This document shows positions 22,220 to 29,190 of a DNA stretch of 34,398 nucleotides, in pieces. This stretch comes from Ilumatobacter sp. (GTDB lineage: Bacteria; Actinomycetota; Acidimicrobiia; Acidimicrobiales; Ilumatobacteraceae). The position numbers and the translations under genes are program-made. The stretch spans positions 1 through 34,398 of the forward strand of contig JABJAB010000017.1 of NCBI GenBank assembly GCA_018666235.1. Direction: 5' to 3'. Within the stretch, counting starts at the first letter, position 1. Each line of letters opens with the position of its first letter. The notes beneath the pieces were generated by a model. The model was not told the origin of the DNA and did not search any database. It saw only the letters and a program-made list of their open reading frames with translations.

Positions 22220-23202
22220 CGGTCGGGGTCGCTGGCGTACGGGGCATAGAAACTGAGACGCTGAATGACGTCGCCGTATCGGGCACCAAGTTCACCGGCG
22301 ATCGTCTCAGGCTCGCCGACGACAGCGAACGTATTGAGGATCTCGTCGTCGATGAGCGTGCCCATCTTGTCCCATTCGCCCTGCTTGGACAGTGTGTTCA
22401 GCTCGTCTTGGAGCCCGCCCCAACCATGCATGTCGAGCACGGGGCGATACGCCGGTGTTGAACCGTAGAACGCGATCTGCTTGCGAGTGGCGATCGCAGC
22501 CTTCTCGATTTCTTCGTCGTTGTTGCCAGTGATGACGAACGATGGGCCGACAATCTCGAACCCTTCCATCGTCTTGCCGGCCTTCTCTCGACCACGGGCC
22601 AGCGCAGGAATGGTCACCTCGCGCAGGTACTTCTCGGTGGTGAAGCCGTGGCAAATGAAGCCGTCGAATGCCTCGCCGGCGACCTCGGTCATCAGGGGTC
22701 CGACCCCAGCAAGAAACATCTTCGGAGGACCAAAACCGTCGAGTTCACGCTTGTCGGGCGAGAACATGGGGGTCATCAACGTGTGCCGGTAGAACTCGCC
22801 GCGGAACTCGAGCTTCTCGCCGGTGAGCCACGTGTTCCAGATCGCTCGCATGGCCAAGGCAAACTCACGCATCCGGGCCGCAGGCTTGCTCCACTCCATC
22901 GAGAAACGCTTCTCGATGTGCGGCTTGATCTGGCTACCGAGACCGAGGACGAACCGACCCTTCGAGTACGCCTGCAGATCCCATGCGGTGTTCGCCACGG
23001 TCATCGGCGACCGCGAGAACGCCACCGCGATCGACGTGCCGATCTCCAGGTTTTCGGTGTGCTCGGCCGCGAGCAGCAACGGGAGGAACGGGTCGTGTGC
23101 CATTTCGGCGACCCAGGCTCCCGCGTAGCCAGCAGCCTCGACGTCCTTTGCCTGAGCGGGCACGTCGTGGAGGTTGTTACCGATGTTGCCGTCGATCTTC
23201 AT
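22183..23202 (-). CDS. LLM class F420-dependent oxidoreductase (TIGR03617-like)
   Basis: A 339-residue luciferase-like oxidoreductase. N-terminal MKIDGNIGNNLHDVPAQAKDVEAAGYAGAWVAE and later GRFVLGLGSQIKPHIEKRF (about 82-100) are typical of an F420-type subgroup common in Acidimicrobiia and mycobacteria. It shares only the barrel pattern with the LLM gene at 4955-5938 and is not a recent copy. The ATG at 23202 is preceded by TACGTT six bases upstream, so leaderless. It lies downstream of the PAC2 gene (59-base gap with a hairpin) and overlaps the DUF805 gene at its 3' end. Redox cofactor by family knowledge; substrate unknown. Confidence 0.88.
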   Translation of the reverse strand: MKIDGNIGNNLHDVPAQAKDVEAAGYAGAWVAEMAHDPFLPLLLAAEHTENLEIGTSIAVAFSRSPMTVANTAWDLQAYSKGRFVLGLGSQIKPHIEKRFSMEWSKPAARMREFALAMRAIWNTWLTGEKLEFRGEFYRHTLMTPMFSPDKRELDGFGPPKMFLAGVGPLMTEVAGEAFDGFICHGFTTEKYLREVTIPALARGREKAGKTMEGFEIVGPSFVITGNNDEEIEKAAIATRKQIAFYGSTPAYRPVLDMHGWGGLQDELNTLSKQGEWDKMGTLIDDEILNTFAVVGEPETIAGELGARYGDVIQRLSFYAPYASDPDRWSKVMADLREV

Positions 23203-23208
23203 GACGCG

Positions 23209-23214
23209 AACGTA
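23209..23214 (-). promoter_or_regulatory. -10-like element of the second LLM gene
   Basis: On the minus strand TACGTT ends six bases before the ATG at 23202, with no Shine-Dalgarno in between. Confidence 0.45.
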
Positions 23215-23219
23215 GTGCG

Positions 23220-23244
23220 CCGACCCGCGTCACATCGGGGTCGG
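23220..23244 (-). terminator. Hairpin after the PAC2 gene
   Basis: CCGACCC and GGGTCGG are perfect seven-base arms around an 11-base loop. It lies between the PAC2 stop and the -10 of the LLM gene. There is no U-run, so termination is only probable. Confidence 0.4.
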
Positions 23245-23261
23245 GGCTCTCTGTGGCGGGA

Positions 23262-24179
23262 CTAGGCGTCGGGCTGGCCGCGGAGGAACTCTTGGATTTC
23301 TGCGGCGATTTCGTCGCCCGACTTCAAGCGCATCTCGGCCGCGGCGTCTGCGGCATCGGCATCGTCTTCGACCGCCGCGTCATGCAACGACTCGAGCTGC
23401 GTGACCATCAGCTGGTGGTCGACGTTGTCGGCGACCATTTGGTCGATCCGTTCACGCTGAATACCGACTTCGTTGCGCAGCGCAGCGCCGGCAATGCGCA
23501 CACCGGTTGCCTCGGCCAATCCGTCGAGCAGGGCGACCGACGAAGCGGGGTACGTCATTGACGACACGTAGTGCGGGACTTGTGCCCAGATGCCGAGAGC
23601 CGGGATCTTGCGGTCATGCATCGTGTGTTCGAGTGCGGCGGCCATGCCCGCAGGCACATCGACCGAGCTGCGGGCGAAGTTGACATTGGCAAGCACGTCG
23701 ATCGAGGGCGAGGAACAGGAGAGCCGAGGCGTGCGAGTGTGCGGCGCCGCAAACGGGTACGCCCCGAACCCAATCATGTGGGTGACGCCGAGTTCGACCG
23801 CGATGTCTCCAATGGCCTTCGAGAAGCGTCGCCAGTTCATGTCGGGCTCAGGGCCCATCAACACGAGCACGTCGCGCCCCGCAGGGGAGCGACCGGCGAG
23901 GAGCTCGATGTGGCTCCATCGCAGGTTGGTATTGACGCCGTCGCGCAACTCCATCGTCGGGCGACGGGCCCGATAGTCGATGAATGTGTCATCGTCGAAG
24001 CGTGCCATCGGAGCGGTTTCGCACTCATCGGCGACCACCTGAACTGCCGCCGCGGCGGCGCCTGCAGCATCGATCCAGCCCGTCATCATCACGATGAGGA
24101 TTGGCTCGTGCAACATCGGCTCGGTGGTGAGCCATTCGATGTCGGTGTTGGTACCGGGCGCGCCGGGTTGTTCGCTCAT
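23262..24179 (-). CDS. PAC2 family protein
   Basis: A 305-residue protein of the PAC2 (proteasome assembly chaperone 2-like) family, common in Actinobacteria, where its role is not settled. Visible pattern: MLHEPILIVMMTGWIDAAGAAAAAVQVV at about 22-49; FDDDTFIDYRARRP near 61-74; VTHMIGFGAYPFAAPHTRTP near 129-148; and the TYPASSVALLDGLAEATG block near 210-227. The C-terminal 50 residues are acidic and helical. ATG 24179 overlaps the phosphotransferase stop (ATGA), so the two are co-translated. No proteasome genes (prcBA, mpa, pafA) are visible here. Confidence 0.88.
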   Translation of the reverse strand: MSEQPGAPGTNTDIEWLTTEPMLHEPILIVMMTGWIDAAGAAAAAVQVVADECETAPMARFDDDTFIDYRARRPTMELRDGVNTNLRWSHIELLAGRSPAGRDVLVLMGPEPDMNWRRFSKAIGDIAVELGVTHMIGFGAYPFAAPHTRTPRLSCSSPSIDVLANVNFARSSVDVPAGMAAALEHTMHDRKIPALGIWAQVPHYVSSMTYPASSVALLDGLAEATGVRIAGAALRNEVGIQRERIDQMVADNVDHQLMVTQLESLHDAAVEDDADAADAAAEMRLKSGDEIAAEIQEFLRGQPDA

Positions 24180-25210
24180 GTGAACTGCTCCACGTACTGC
24201 TCGGCCTTGGCAGCTGCAGCGTCGACCTGAAGTTTGAAGGGCTCGAGATCGGCAGGGTCCTGATCGCCGAGCGCTCCACCGAGGTAGCGCCCGTAGACGC
24301 CCTCGAGGATGCAGGCGAGCTTCCAGTAGGCGAATGCGACGTAGAAGTCGAGTTGGGAGATGTCACGCCCGGACACCTCGGCGTAGCGGGCCACCAGGTC
24401 AGCACGGTTCCAGAAGCCGTCGGCGGTGGTCGCAATGCCGTCCCAAGCACTCGCTTCGTCGTCGGGACCCGTCCAATACACCTGGAGCAGTCCGAGGTCG
24501 GCGAGCGGATCGCCGAGGGTGCAAATCTCCCAGTCGAGCACGGCCACCACGTTGCCGTTGTCGTCGACCATGCAGTTGTCGAGCCGATAGTCGCCGTGGA
24601 CGATCGTGGCGGGGCCCTGGTCGGGGATCCGTGCCGCGAGCGCAGCGTGCACTCGATCGACCGCCTCCAGCTCGCGGGTTTTGCCCTGATTCCACTGGCT
24701 GTACCACCGCTTCAGCTGTCGTGCGATGTATCCCTCATGGCGGCCGAGGTCAGTCAGTCCGGTTGCATCGAGGTCGACGCTGTGAATGGTGGCCATGGTG
24801 TCGACCAGCGACCGGCTTGCGTTGTCGCGGGCCTCGACGCTGAGCGTGGATCTTGCCTCGTCGAGGTCGTGCACGACGTTCCCGTCGACGTAGCTCATCA
24901 CGTAGAACGGTGCGCCGTTGACATCGAGATCATCGCAGAACCCAAGAGCTGGGGCGACGGGTACTGAGGAATTTTGGAGACCCGAGATAATTCGGTGCTC
25001 GCGACTCATGTCGTGAGCGCTCGCCAGGACGTGGCCGAGCGGTGGGCGCCTCAGGACGAAATGGTTGTCCGCTGCGTCCTGCACGCCGAAGGTGAGGTTG
25101 GAGTGGCCGCCGGCGATCAGGCCGAACGTGTACGGGCCCCGGGCGCCTTCGATATGCGCGTCGAGCCAGGCGGTGACGTTGGTGACGTCGATGCCGGCAT
25201 GATCACTCAT
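24176..25210 (-). CDS. Phosphotransferase family protein (APH/ACAD10-like)
   Basis: A 344-residue kinase-fold protein of the aminoglycoside-phosphotransferase superfamily. The N-lobe contains GGHSNLTFGV near 34-43 and the ATP-lysine-like region LRRPP near 53-57. The catalytic loop is VHGDYRLDN (204-212), with catalytic Asp 207 and Asn 212. The metal-binding motif is DWE at 226-228 within VLDWEICTLGDPLADLG, a signature of the acyl-CoA-dehydrogenase-associated (ACAD10-like) phosphotransferases. It is thus unlikely to be a resistance gene and more likely phosphorylates a hydroxy-acyl compound or another small molecule. Start ATG 25210 has TACCCT eight bases upstream. It heads the minus-strand group with PAC2 and is divergent from the thioredoxin gene. 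Confidence 0.88.
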   Translation of the reverse strand: MSDHAGIDVTNVTAWLDAHIEGARGPYTFGLIAGGHSNLTFGVQDAADNHFVLRRPPLGHVLASAHDMSREHRIISGLQNSSVPVAPALGFCDDLDVNGAPFYVMSYVDGNVVHDLDEARSTLSVEARDNASRSLVDTMATIHSVDLDATGLTDLGRHEGYIARQLKRWYSQWNQGKTRELEAVDRVHAALAARIPDQGPATIVHGDYRLDNCMVDDNGNVVAVLDWEICTLGDPLADLGLLQVYWTGPDDEASAWDGIATTADGFWNRADLVARYAEVSGRDISQLDFYVAFAYWKLACILEGVYGRYLGGALGDQDPADLEPFKLQVDAAAAKAEQYVEQFT

Positions 25211-25218
25211 TGCAGCCG

Positions 25219-25224
25219 AGGGTA
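25219..25224 (-). promoter_or_regulatory. -10-like element of the phosphotransferase gene
   Basis: Minus-strand TACCCT ends eight bases before the ATG at 25210, with no Shine-Dalgarno between. Confidence 0.4.
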
Positions 25225-25306
25225 GCGACCATGCCCGCGAGATGGGGACCCGCGTGGGACGACGACTTGCGTGCCCGGCGCGCTGGCCGCCCTGATGTCA
25301 GCTCGG

Positions 25307-25312
25307 TAGCCT
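25307..25312 (+). promoter_or_regulatory. -10-like element of the thioredoxin/TPR gene
   Basis: TAGCCT ends six bases before the ATG at 25319, indicating a leaderless start. Confidence 0.45.
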
Positions 25313-25318
25313 GGCCTG

Positions 25319-26026
25319 ATGGCAGCAATCGACGTCACCGACGCAACGTTCGAGTCCGAAGTGATCGAGAAGTCGAGGGACGTCACCGTCGTGGTCGACC
25401 TGTGGGCTCCATGGTGCGGCCCGTGTAAGACGCTGGGCCCAATTATCGAGTCGGTCATCGATGCGACGGACGGCAAGGTCGTGCTCGTCAAGGTGAACAT
25501 TGACGAGAACCCGGCAATCGGTCAAGCGTTCAAGGTGCAGTCGATTCCTGCGGTGTACGCATTGCAGGATGGCGCCGTGGTCAATGGATTCATGGGAGCG
25601 CAGCCTGAGCACGAGGTCCAGGCCTTTATCGACTCGCTGGCCCCGTCCGAGCAGGAACAGGCGATCAGCGAGTTGATTGCCGGAGGCGATGAGGGCAGCC
25701 TGCGCATCGCGTTGGAGATGGAGCCGGCCAACGAAGATGCGATTGGTGCGCTGGGCGAATTGCTCGTGGCCGACGGTCGTGTTGAGGAGGCGTTGGCGCT
25801 CATCGAACGCATCCCCGAAAACGATCGGACCCGCAAGATTGCTGCGTCGGCGCGCGTCGGCGAGACGCCGGATGACGACAACGACAGCAAGCTCATCGCG
25901 CTCCTCGATCAGGTGAAGGACGATGATGACGCTCGTCAGCAGTTCGTCGACATTTTGGAGCTGATGGGGGCGGACGATCCGCGTACCGCCGGCTATCGAC
26001 GTCAGCTCACGATGCGTCTGTACTGA
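25319..26026 (+). CDS. Thioredoxin/TPR co-chaperone (CnoX/YbbN-like)
   Basis: A 235-residue cytoplasmic protein. An N-terminal thioredoxin domain (about 1-108) has the active site WCGPC at 32-36 and the cis-Pro stretch VQSIPAVYAL near 75-84. A TPR-type C-terminal region (about 115-235) includes ALEMEPANEDAIGALGELLVADGRVEEALALIERI. This architecture is that of CnoX/YbbN, which binds unfolded or oxidised proteins and hands them to chaperones. Both active-site cysteines are kept, so redox activity is possible, unlike E. coli YbbN, which lacks one. The ATG at 25319 has TAGCCT six bases upstream. Confidence 0.92.
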   Translation: MAAIDVTDATFESEVIEKSRDVTVVVDLWAPWCGPCKTLGPIIESVIDATDGKVVLVKVNIDENPAIGQAFKVQSIPAVYALQDGAVVNGFMGAQPEHEVQAFIDSLAPSEQEQAISELIAGGDEGSLRIALEMEPANEDAIGALGELLVADGRVEEALALIERIPENDRTRKIAASARVGETPDDDNDSKLIALLDQVKDDDDARQQFVDILELMGADDPRTAGYRRQLTMRLY

Positions 26027-26080
26027 GTTGGCCCGGTGTCGTTCATCTGTCGACTCAAGGCGATGGAGGAATGACAAATC

Positions 26081-26100
26081 CTGGGCGCCTGGGCGCCCGG
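26081..26100 (+). terminator. GC-rich stem-loop after the thioredoxin gene
   Basis: CTGGGCGC and GCGCCCGG pair over eight bases (one G-U) around a four-base loop. No U-run follows. It sits between the thioredoxin stop and comEA and could end the upstream transcript. Confidence 0.4.
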
Positions 26101-26180
26101 AGCCGTTAGGGCCGGTCGTACCGACCTCCTCCTATTGCAAGCTCAGCGTGACCGGATTCCCGCGTGTTGCACTCCGGGTC

Positions 26181-26187
26181 GAGGAGG
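26181..26187 (+). promoter_or_regulatory. Shine-Dalgarno deciding the comEA start
   Basis: GAGGAGG ends six bases before the GTG at 26194. This strong site selects that codon over the earlier GTG at 26164 and shows that the gene had normal translation signals. Confidence 0.6.
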
Positions 26188-26193
26188 TCGATC

Positions 26194-26901
26194 GTGGAGG
26201 AAGTCCCTGAAGGTGCGGTGGCACGTCCCGCGCCGGTGCAGCCGGTTGTCGATCGGGTGCGTCCCTGGCTCGGCTGCTTTGGTGTAGCGCGACTGACGGT
26301 GTCCGCCGTGTCGATGATGGTCGTCTGTGTCGGAGCGTTCTGGCTCGTCCGGTCCCCTTCGCCGCCAGCCGAAGCGGTGGTGCCGCAAGGGTCGTCGGCA
26401 GAGGCGCCCGCCTCGACACTGGCCGCCCCAGCGGTCTTTGCGAGCGAGCCGACAGAGGTCGTCACTCCGGACGAAGTTCTTGTTCATGTCGCCGGAGCCG
26501 TTGTTCAGCCGGGCGTCTATCGACTGCCGAATGGCGAGCGAGTCGATGAAACAGTTCGGGCAGCTGGGGGTCAACTCCCGATGCTGATCTCGACGTGCTG
26601 AACCTGGCCGGTCTCGTCGACTTTGCGCGTGGGTATGTGCCAGTCGAGGGCGAGGTGGCGCCGCCGCTCTCATCCGTTGGGTCGGGCCCGGTCGCGGAGA
26701 CTCCGGCTGGGCCTCTCGACGTCAATCGTGCCGCTGCGCGTCTTCTTGAGACCCTCCCCGGGCGTGGGCCCAGCGACGGCCGCAGCGATCGTGGCGGAGC
26801 GAGATCGGAACGGACCGTTCCTCGGCGCCGACGACCTTGAGCGGGTTCTGGACCTCGGCCCAGCCAAACTTGCTGGCCTCCGTGACCTGGTCACCGCGTG
26901 A
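26194..26901 (+). pseudogene. comEA: comEA competence DNA-binding protein gene, two compensating frameshifts
   Basis: Without the shifts the gene would encode about 235 residues: cytoplasmic N-tail, one membrane segment (33-52, LTVSAVSMMVVCVGAFWLV), a Pro/Ala/Ser linker, an SLBB-type domain (VLVHVAGAVVQPGVYRLPNGE near 95-115) and a C-terminal helix-hairpin-helix DNA-binding domain. The third frame reads PGVGPATAAAIVAERDRNGPF, a perfect HhH signature. The first lesion is loss of one G in the run 26566-26570, after which the original frame stops at 26601. The expected frame would read AGGSTPDADLDVLNLAG. The second is one extra C in the run 26756-26759, which restores the final frame. As written, only a receptor without its HhH domain is made. 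Both lesions are in homopolymers, so sequencing error must be excluded. Confidence 0.85.
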
Positions 26902-26925
26902 CACGGTGCGATCCGGTGATCCCGA

Positions 26926-27438
26926 TCAGAAGAGTGCTTCGCCGATCGAGACCGTGGCAAGGCCGAGCGCAATGCCTGCGCCGACCCAGATGCCACCGGC
27001 CAACCACAAATAGTGGCGCCAGTAGTCAGCCCACGTGGCGAGAGGGTTCCTCGTGGCTTGCCGCGACGCGATCAGGCCGACGATCAACCAGAGGACGCCC
27101 GACGCCGTAATCGCAAGGGAGTACAGGCTTGAGTCGCCGAATGGGGCCCCAACGACGAGTAAGCCGGGCGCAGCGATGATGCCCCCGACCAGGCCCACCG
27201 CGCCGCTCCAGGAGGCGTCGGAGTACTCCAACGATGCGTAGGAAAGGGCACCGACGATTGTCGGAATCACCAGGCCAGCGAGGGGGCCCCACGACCGAAT
27301 GCGGGCGCGGTACCAGCGGGGCCCATCGATGAGTGGCCGGTCGCCGGCGCGGCCTGAATCTGTGGGGTCCGATGTACCGGGCGGGGTAGAGGTGTACGAC
27401 GTCACGCGGGACTCATCGTACGGCAGCGTCCTCGGCAT
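26926..27438 (-). CDS. Four-helix membrane protein of unknown function
   Basis: A 170-residue protein starting MPRTLPYDESRV at ATG 27438. A polar N-terminus of about 55 residues rich in Asp, Thr and Pro is followed by about four hydrophobic segments (LAGLVIPTIVGALSYASL, AVGLVGGIIAAPGLLVVGA, LAITASGVLWLIVGLIA, LWLAGGIWVGAGIALGLATV). No family is recognised. It lies opposite in direction to comEA and holA, exactly where the body of comEC should be. It converges on comEA with 24 bases between. The reading frame continues upstream to 27951, but that extension is a shadow of holA. GC-rich third positions and coherent hydrophobic blocks support a real gene. Confidence 0.7.
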   Translation of the reverse strand: MPRTLPYDESRVTSYTSTPPGTSDPTDSGRAGDRPLIDGPRWYRARIRSWGPLAGLVIPTIVGALSYASLEYSDASWSGAVGLVGGIIAAPGLLVVGAPFGDSSLYSLAITASGVLWLIVGLIASRQATRNPLATWADYWRHYLWLAGGIWVGAGIALGLATVSIGEALF

Positions 27439-27441
27439 CGA

Positions 27442-27759
27442 GGGGCACCCCCGCTCGTGAGCGTGCCGGTCAACCTGCTGGCAGTCCTGGTGGCTGGCGC
27501 AGTGATGCTCTACGGGTTGCCTGCTGGCCTGTTCGCAGGATGGATTCCGGCTCTGGCACAGCTGCTGATATTTCCCGCGCGCTTCGGAACGCGATGGGTC
27601 GACACCATTGCAATGTCGGGTGAACGCATCGAGCCTGCGCTGCCATGGCCCTGGGTCGGTTGGGGCGTCGTCGCAACGATCTGCGTCATCGTTGTCGCAG
27701 TTGGCGCTGGACGCGGTAAGAATCGGGCTCCCCATGGCAACACATCTCCTGACCGGTGA
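27442..27759 (+). pseudogene. comEC: comEC fragment: C-terminal end of the competence channel protein
   Basis: From GTG 27457 a frame of 100 codons begins SVPVNLLAVLVAGAVMLYGLPAGL, the ending pattern of the ComEC/Rec2 competence domain. It continues with a second membrane segment, WVGWGVVATICVIVVAVGAG. Homology extends back in frame to about 27442 (GAPPL) and stops where the opposite-strand membrane gene starts. A complete ComEC has roughly 700-800 residues, with an N-terminal OB-fold, about ten helices and often a metallo-beta-lactamase-like domain; only the last eighth remains. Gene order comEA-comEC-holA is as expected, which supports the identification. The frame overlaps holA by 26 bases, so it may still couple holA translation. 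It cannot form a DNA channel. Confidence 0.72.
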
Positions 27760-28681
27760 CGACGAATCGATTCTGCGCACTGCGGTGAGCGACCTCGTGC
27801 ACGAGTTGGTCGGTGATGGGGAGCGCTCGATGATGGTCGATGAGTTCGACGGCGAGGAGTACGAACTCCGACTCGTTGTCGATGCGGCCCAGACGATGCC
27901 GTTCCTCACCGACAAGCGAGTCGTCATCGCACGCCAGGTCAGTCGATTCAACGCCGATGACCTTGTGCCGCTCTTGGCCTACGTTGACAACCCACTTGAT
28001 TCTTCAGATCTCGTGCTCGTCGCAGGCGGGACAGGACGGCTGTCGAAGAAACTCAGCGACGCGGTTAAGGCCTCAGGCAAGGTGCACAACACGTCGCCGG
28101 GTCGTGACAAGCGAAGTTGGCTCGCCGACCAGGTCAGCGCAGCCGGTCTGAAGATGGACGGGGGAGTGACCGCTCAGCTCGCCACGTGGCTCGGCGAAGA
28201 CGCCGGTCGGCTCGACGGGATCCTCGCGACGCTCAAGAGCACCTACGGGGCTGGCGAGAAGTTGTCGTTTGCTCAGATCGAGCCGTTCATTGGTGAGGCC
28301 GGGGGAGTTCCGCCGTGGGACCTCACCGATGCGATCATGGCCGGTGACACCACGAAGGCGCTCGGCTTGCTCGGACGAATGGTCCACGCAGGCGGACGAC
28401 ACCCTCTGCAGGTGATGTCGATTCTGCACAACCATTACGCCGGCATCGCGAAGCTTGATGGAGTCGAAGCTCGCAACGAGGATCACGCCGCAGCGGCGAC
28501 GGGTCTGAAGGGTTTCCCGGCAAAGAAGGCGCTGCAGAACTACAATAAGCTCGGTGGGGCCAACACCAAGCGGGCGCTCGATTGGATCGCGCAGGCCGAT
28601 CTTGATCTACGCGGCGCCAAGGATCTCGAACCAGAACTTGTGATGGAAGTCCTCGTCGCTCGCTTGAGCAAGCTGCGCTGA
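27734..28681 (+). CDS. holA: DNA polymerase III delta subunit
   Basis: Clamp-loader delta subunit, 315 residues, opens the sliding clamp during replication. The N-terminal AAA+-like part begins MATHLLTGDDESILRTAV (residues 1-18), lacking a Walker A as expected. Mid-protein motifs DLVLVAGGTGRLSKKLSDAVK and GVPPWDLTDAIMAGDTTKALGLLGRMV (near 195-221) are typical, as is the C-terminal helical ring domain ending in MEVLVARLSKLR. ATG 27734 is the conserved start; it lies inside the 3' end of the comEC fragment, a 26-base overlap seen in intact competence operons too. It converges with rpsT across an intrinsic terminator at 28697-28718. Confidence 0.93.
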   Translation: MATHLLTGDDESILRTAVSDLVHELVGDGERSMMVDEFDGEEYELRLVVDAAQTMPFLTDKRVVIARQVSRFNADDLVPLLAYVDNPLDSSDLVLVAGGTGRLSKKLSDAVKASGKVHNTSPGRDKRSWLADQVSAAGLKMDGGVTAQLATWLGEDAGRLDGILATLKSTYGAGEKLSFAQIEPFIGEAGGVPPWDLTDAIMAGDTTKALGLLGRMVHAGGRHPLQVMSILHNHYAGIAKLDGVEARNEDHAAAATGLKGFPAKKALQNYNKLGGANTKRALDWIAQADLDLRGAKDLEPELVMEVLVARLSKLR

Positions 28682-28696
28682 GCCGAAAACGACAAA

Positions 28697-28718
28697 AGCG
28701 CCGCACAACGGCGGCGCT
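28697..28718 (-). terminator. Intrinsic terminator of rpsT
   Basis: AGCGCCGC and GCGGCGCT are perfect eight-base arms around a six-base loop. On the minus strand the stem is followed by TTTTGTCGTTTT, a good U-tract, so it ends rpsT transcripts. The same stem lies just after the holA stop but lacks a U-tract in that direction. Confidence 0.8.
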
Positions 28719-28737
28719 CACATCGGAATGAGGAAGC

Positions 28738-28992
28738 TCAGTCGGCGGGCTGCAGCTGCTTCATCAAGCGGCTCTTCTTACGAGCTGCTGCGTTCTTGTG
28801 CATGACGCCCTTCTGGGCCGCCTTGTCGATGCGCTTGATTGCAAGACGAAGGGCTTCGGTCTCGCCGTCGGTGCCGACCGCGGCCTGGGCGGCCTTCACA
28901 CGCGTCTTCACCTCGGCACGAACGGCCTTATTGCGCTCAGCGCTCTTGGCGTTGGTGAGGATGCGCTTCTTCTGGCTCTTGATGTTTGCCAT
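28738..28992 (-). CDS. rpsT: Ribosomal protein bS20
   Basis: An 84-residue basic ribosomal protein of the 30S subunit that binds 16S rRNA. The sequence starts MANIKSQKKRILTNAKSAERNKAVR and ends AAARKKSRLMKQLQPAD, matching the family from end to end. ATG 28992 is followed by the universal MANIKSQ. A weak GAAAAAGG lies 10 bases upstream on the minus strand. Divergent from lepA and convergent with holA, as in other Actinobacteria. Confidence 0.97.
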   Translation of the reverse strand: MANIKSQKKRILTNAKSAERNKAVRAEVKTRVKAAQAAVGTDGETEALRLAIKRIDKAAQKGVMHKNAAARKKSRLMKQLQPAD

Positions 28993-29174
28993 GTGGGTGA
29001 TGCCTTTTTCTTCGATCTTGTCGGGCCACAGAGGGCAGCGCCGAACAGCCGTGAAACTCTACCGACCGGCATCGGAACCCCCAACGTGTGCGCCAATGGT
29101 CCTCGAAGTTGCTGATTCACGATGAGATTGAGTCGCAGCAGGGACGGGACAAGCTCACCGCAACCGCTGCCAGA

Positions 29175-29180
29175 TAGCGT
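29175..29180 (+). promoter_or_regulatory. -10-like element of lepA
   Basis: TAGCGT ends 10 bases before the ATG at 29191 and identifies that codon, rather than the in-frame ATG at 29122, as the likely start. Confidence 0.4.
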
Positions 29181-29190
29181 TGGGTACGTC

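Noticed and set aside
24176..25210. Aminoglycoside resistance gene
   Set aside because: The kinase motif and the DWE context fit the ACAD10-like branch of the superfamily, not known resistance enzymes.
27439..27951. Upstream extension of the minus-strand membrane protein to 27951
   Set aside because: This stretch is antisense to holA and the comEC remnant; its residues are unlike a protein domain, so the gene was started at 27438.
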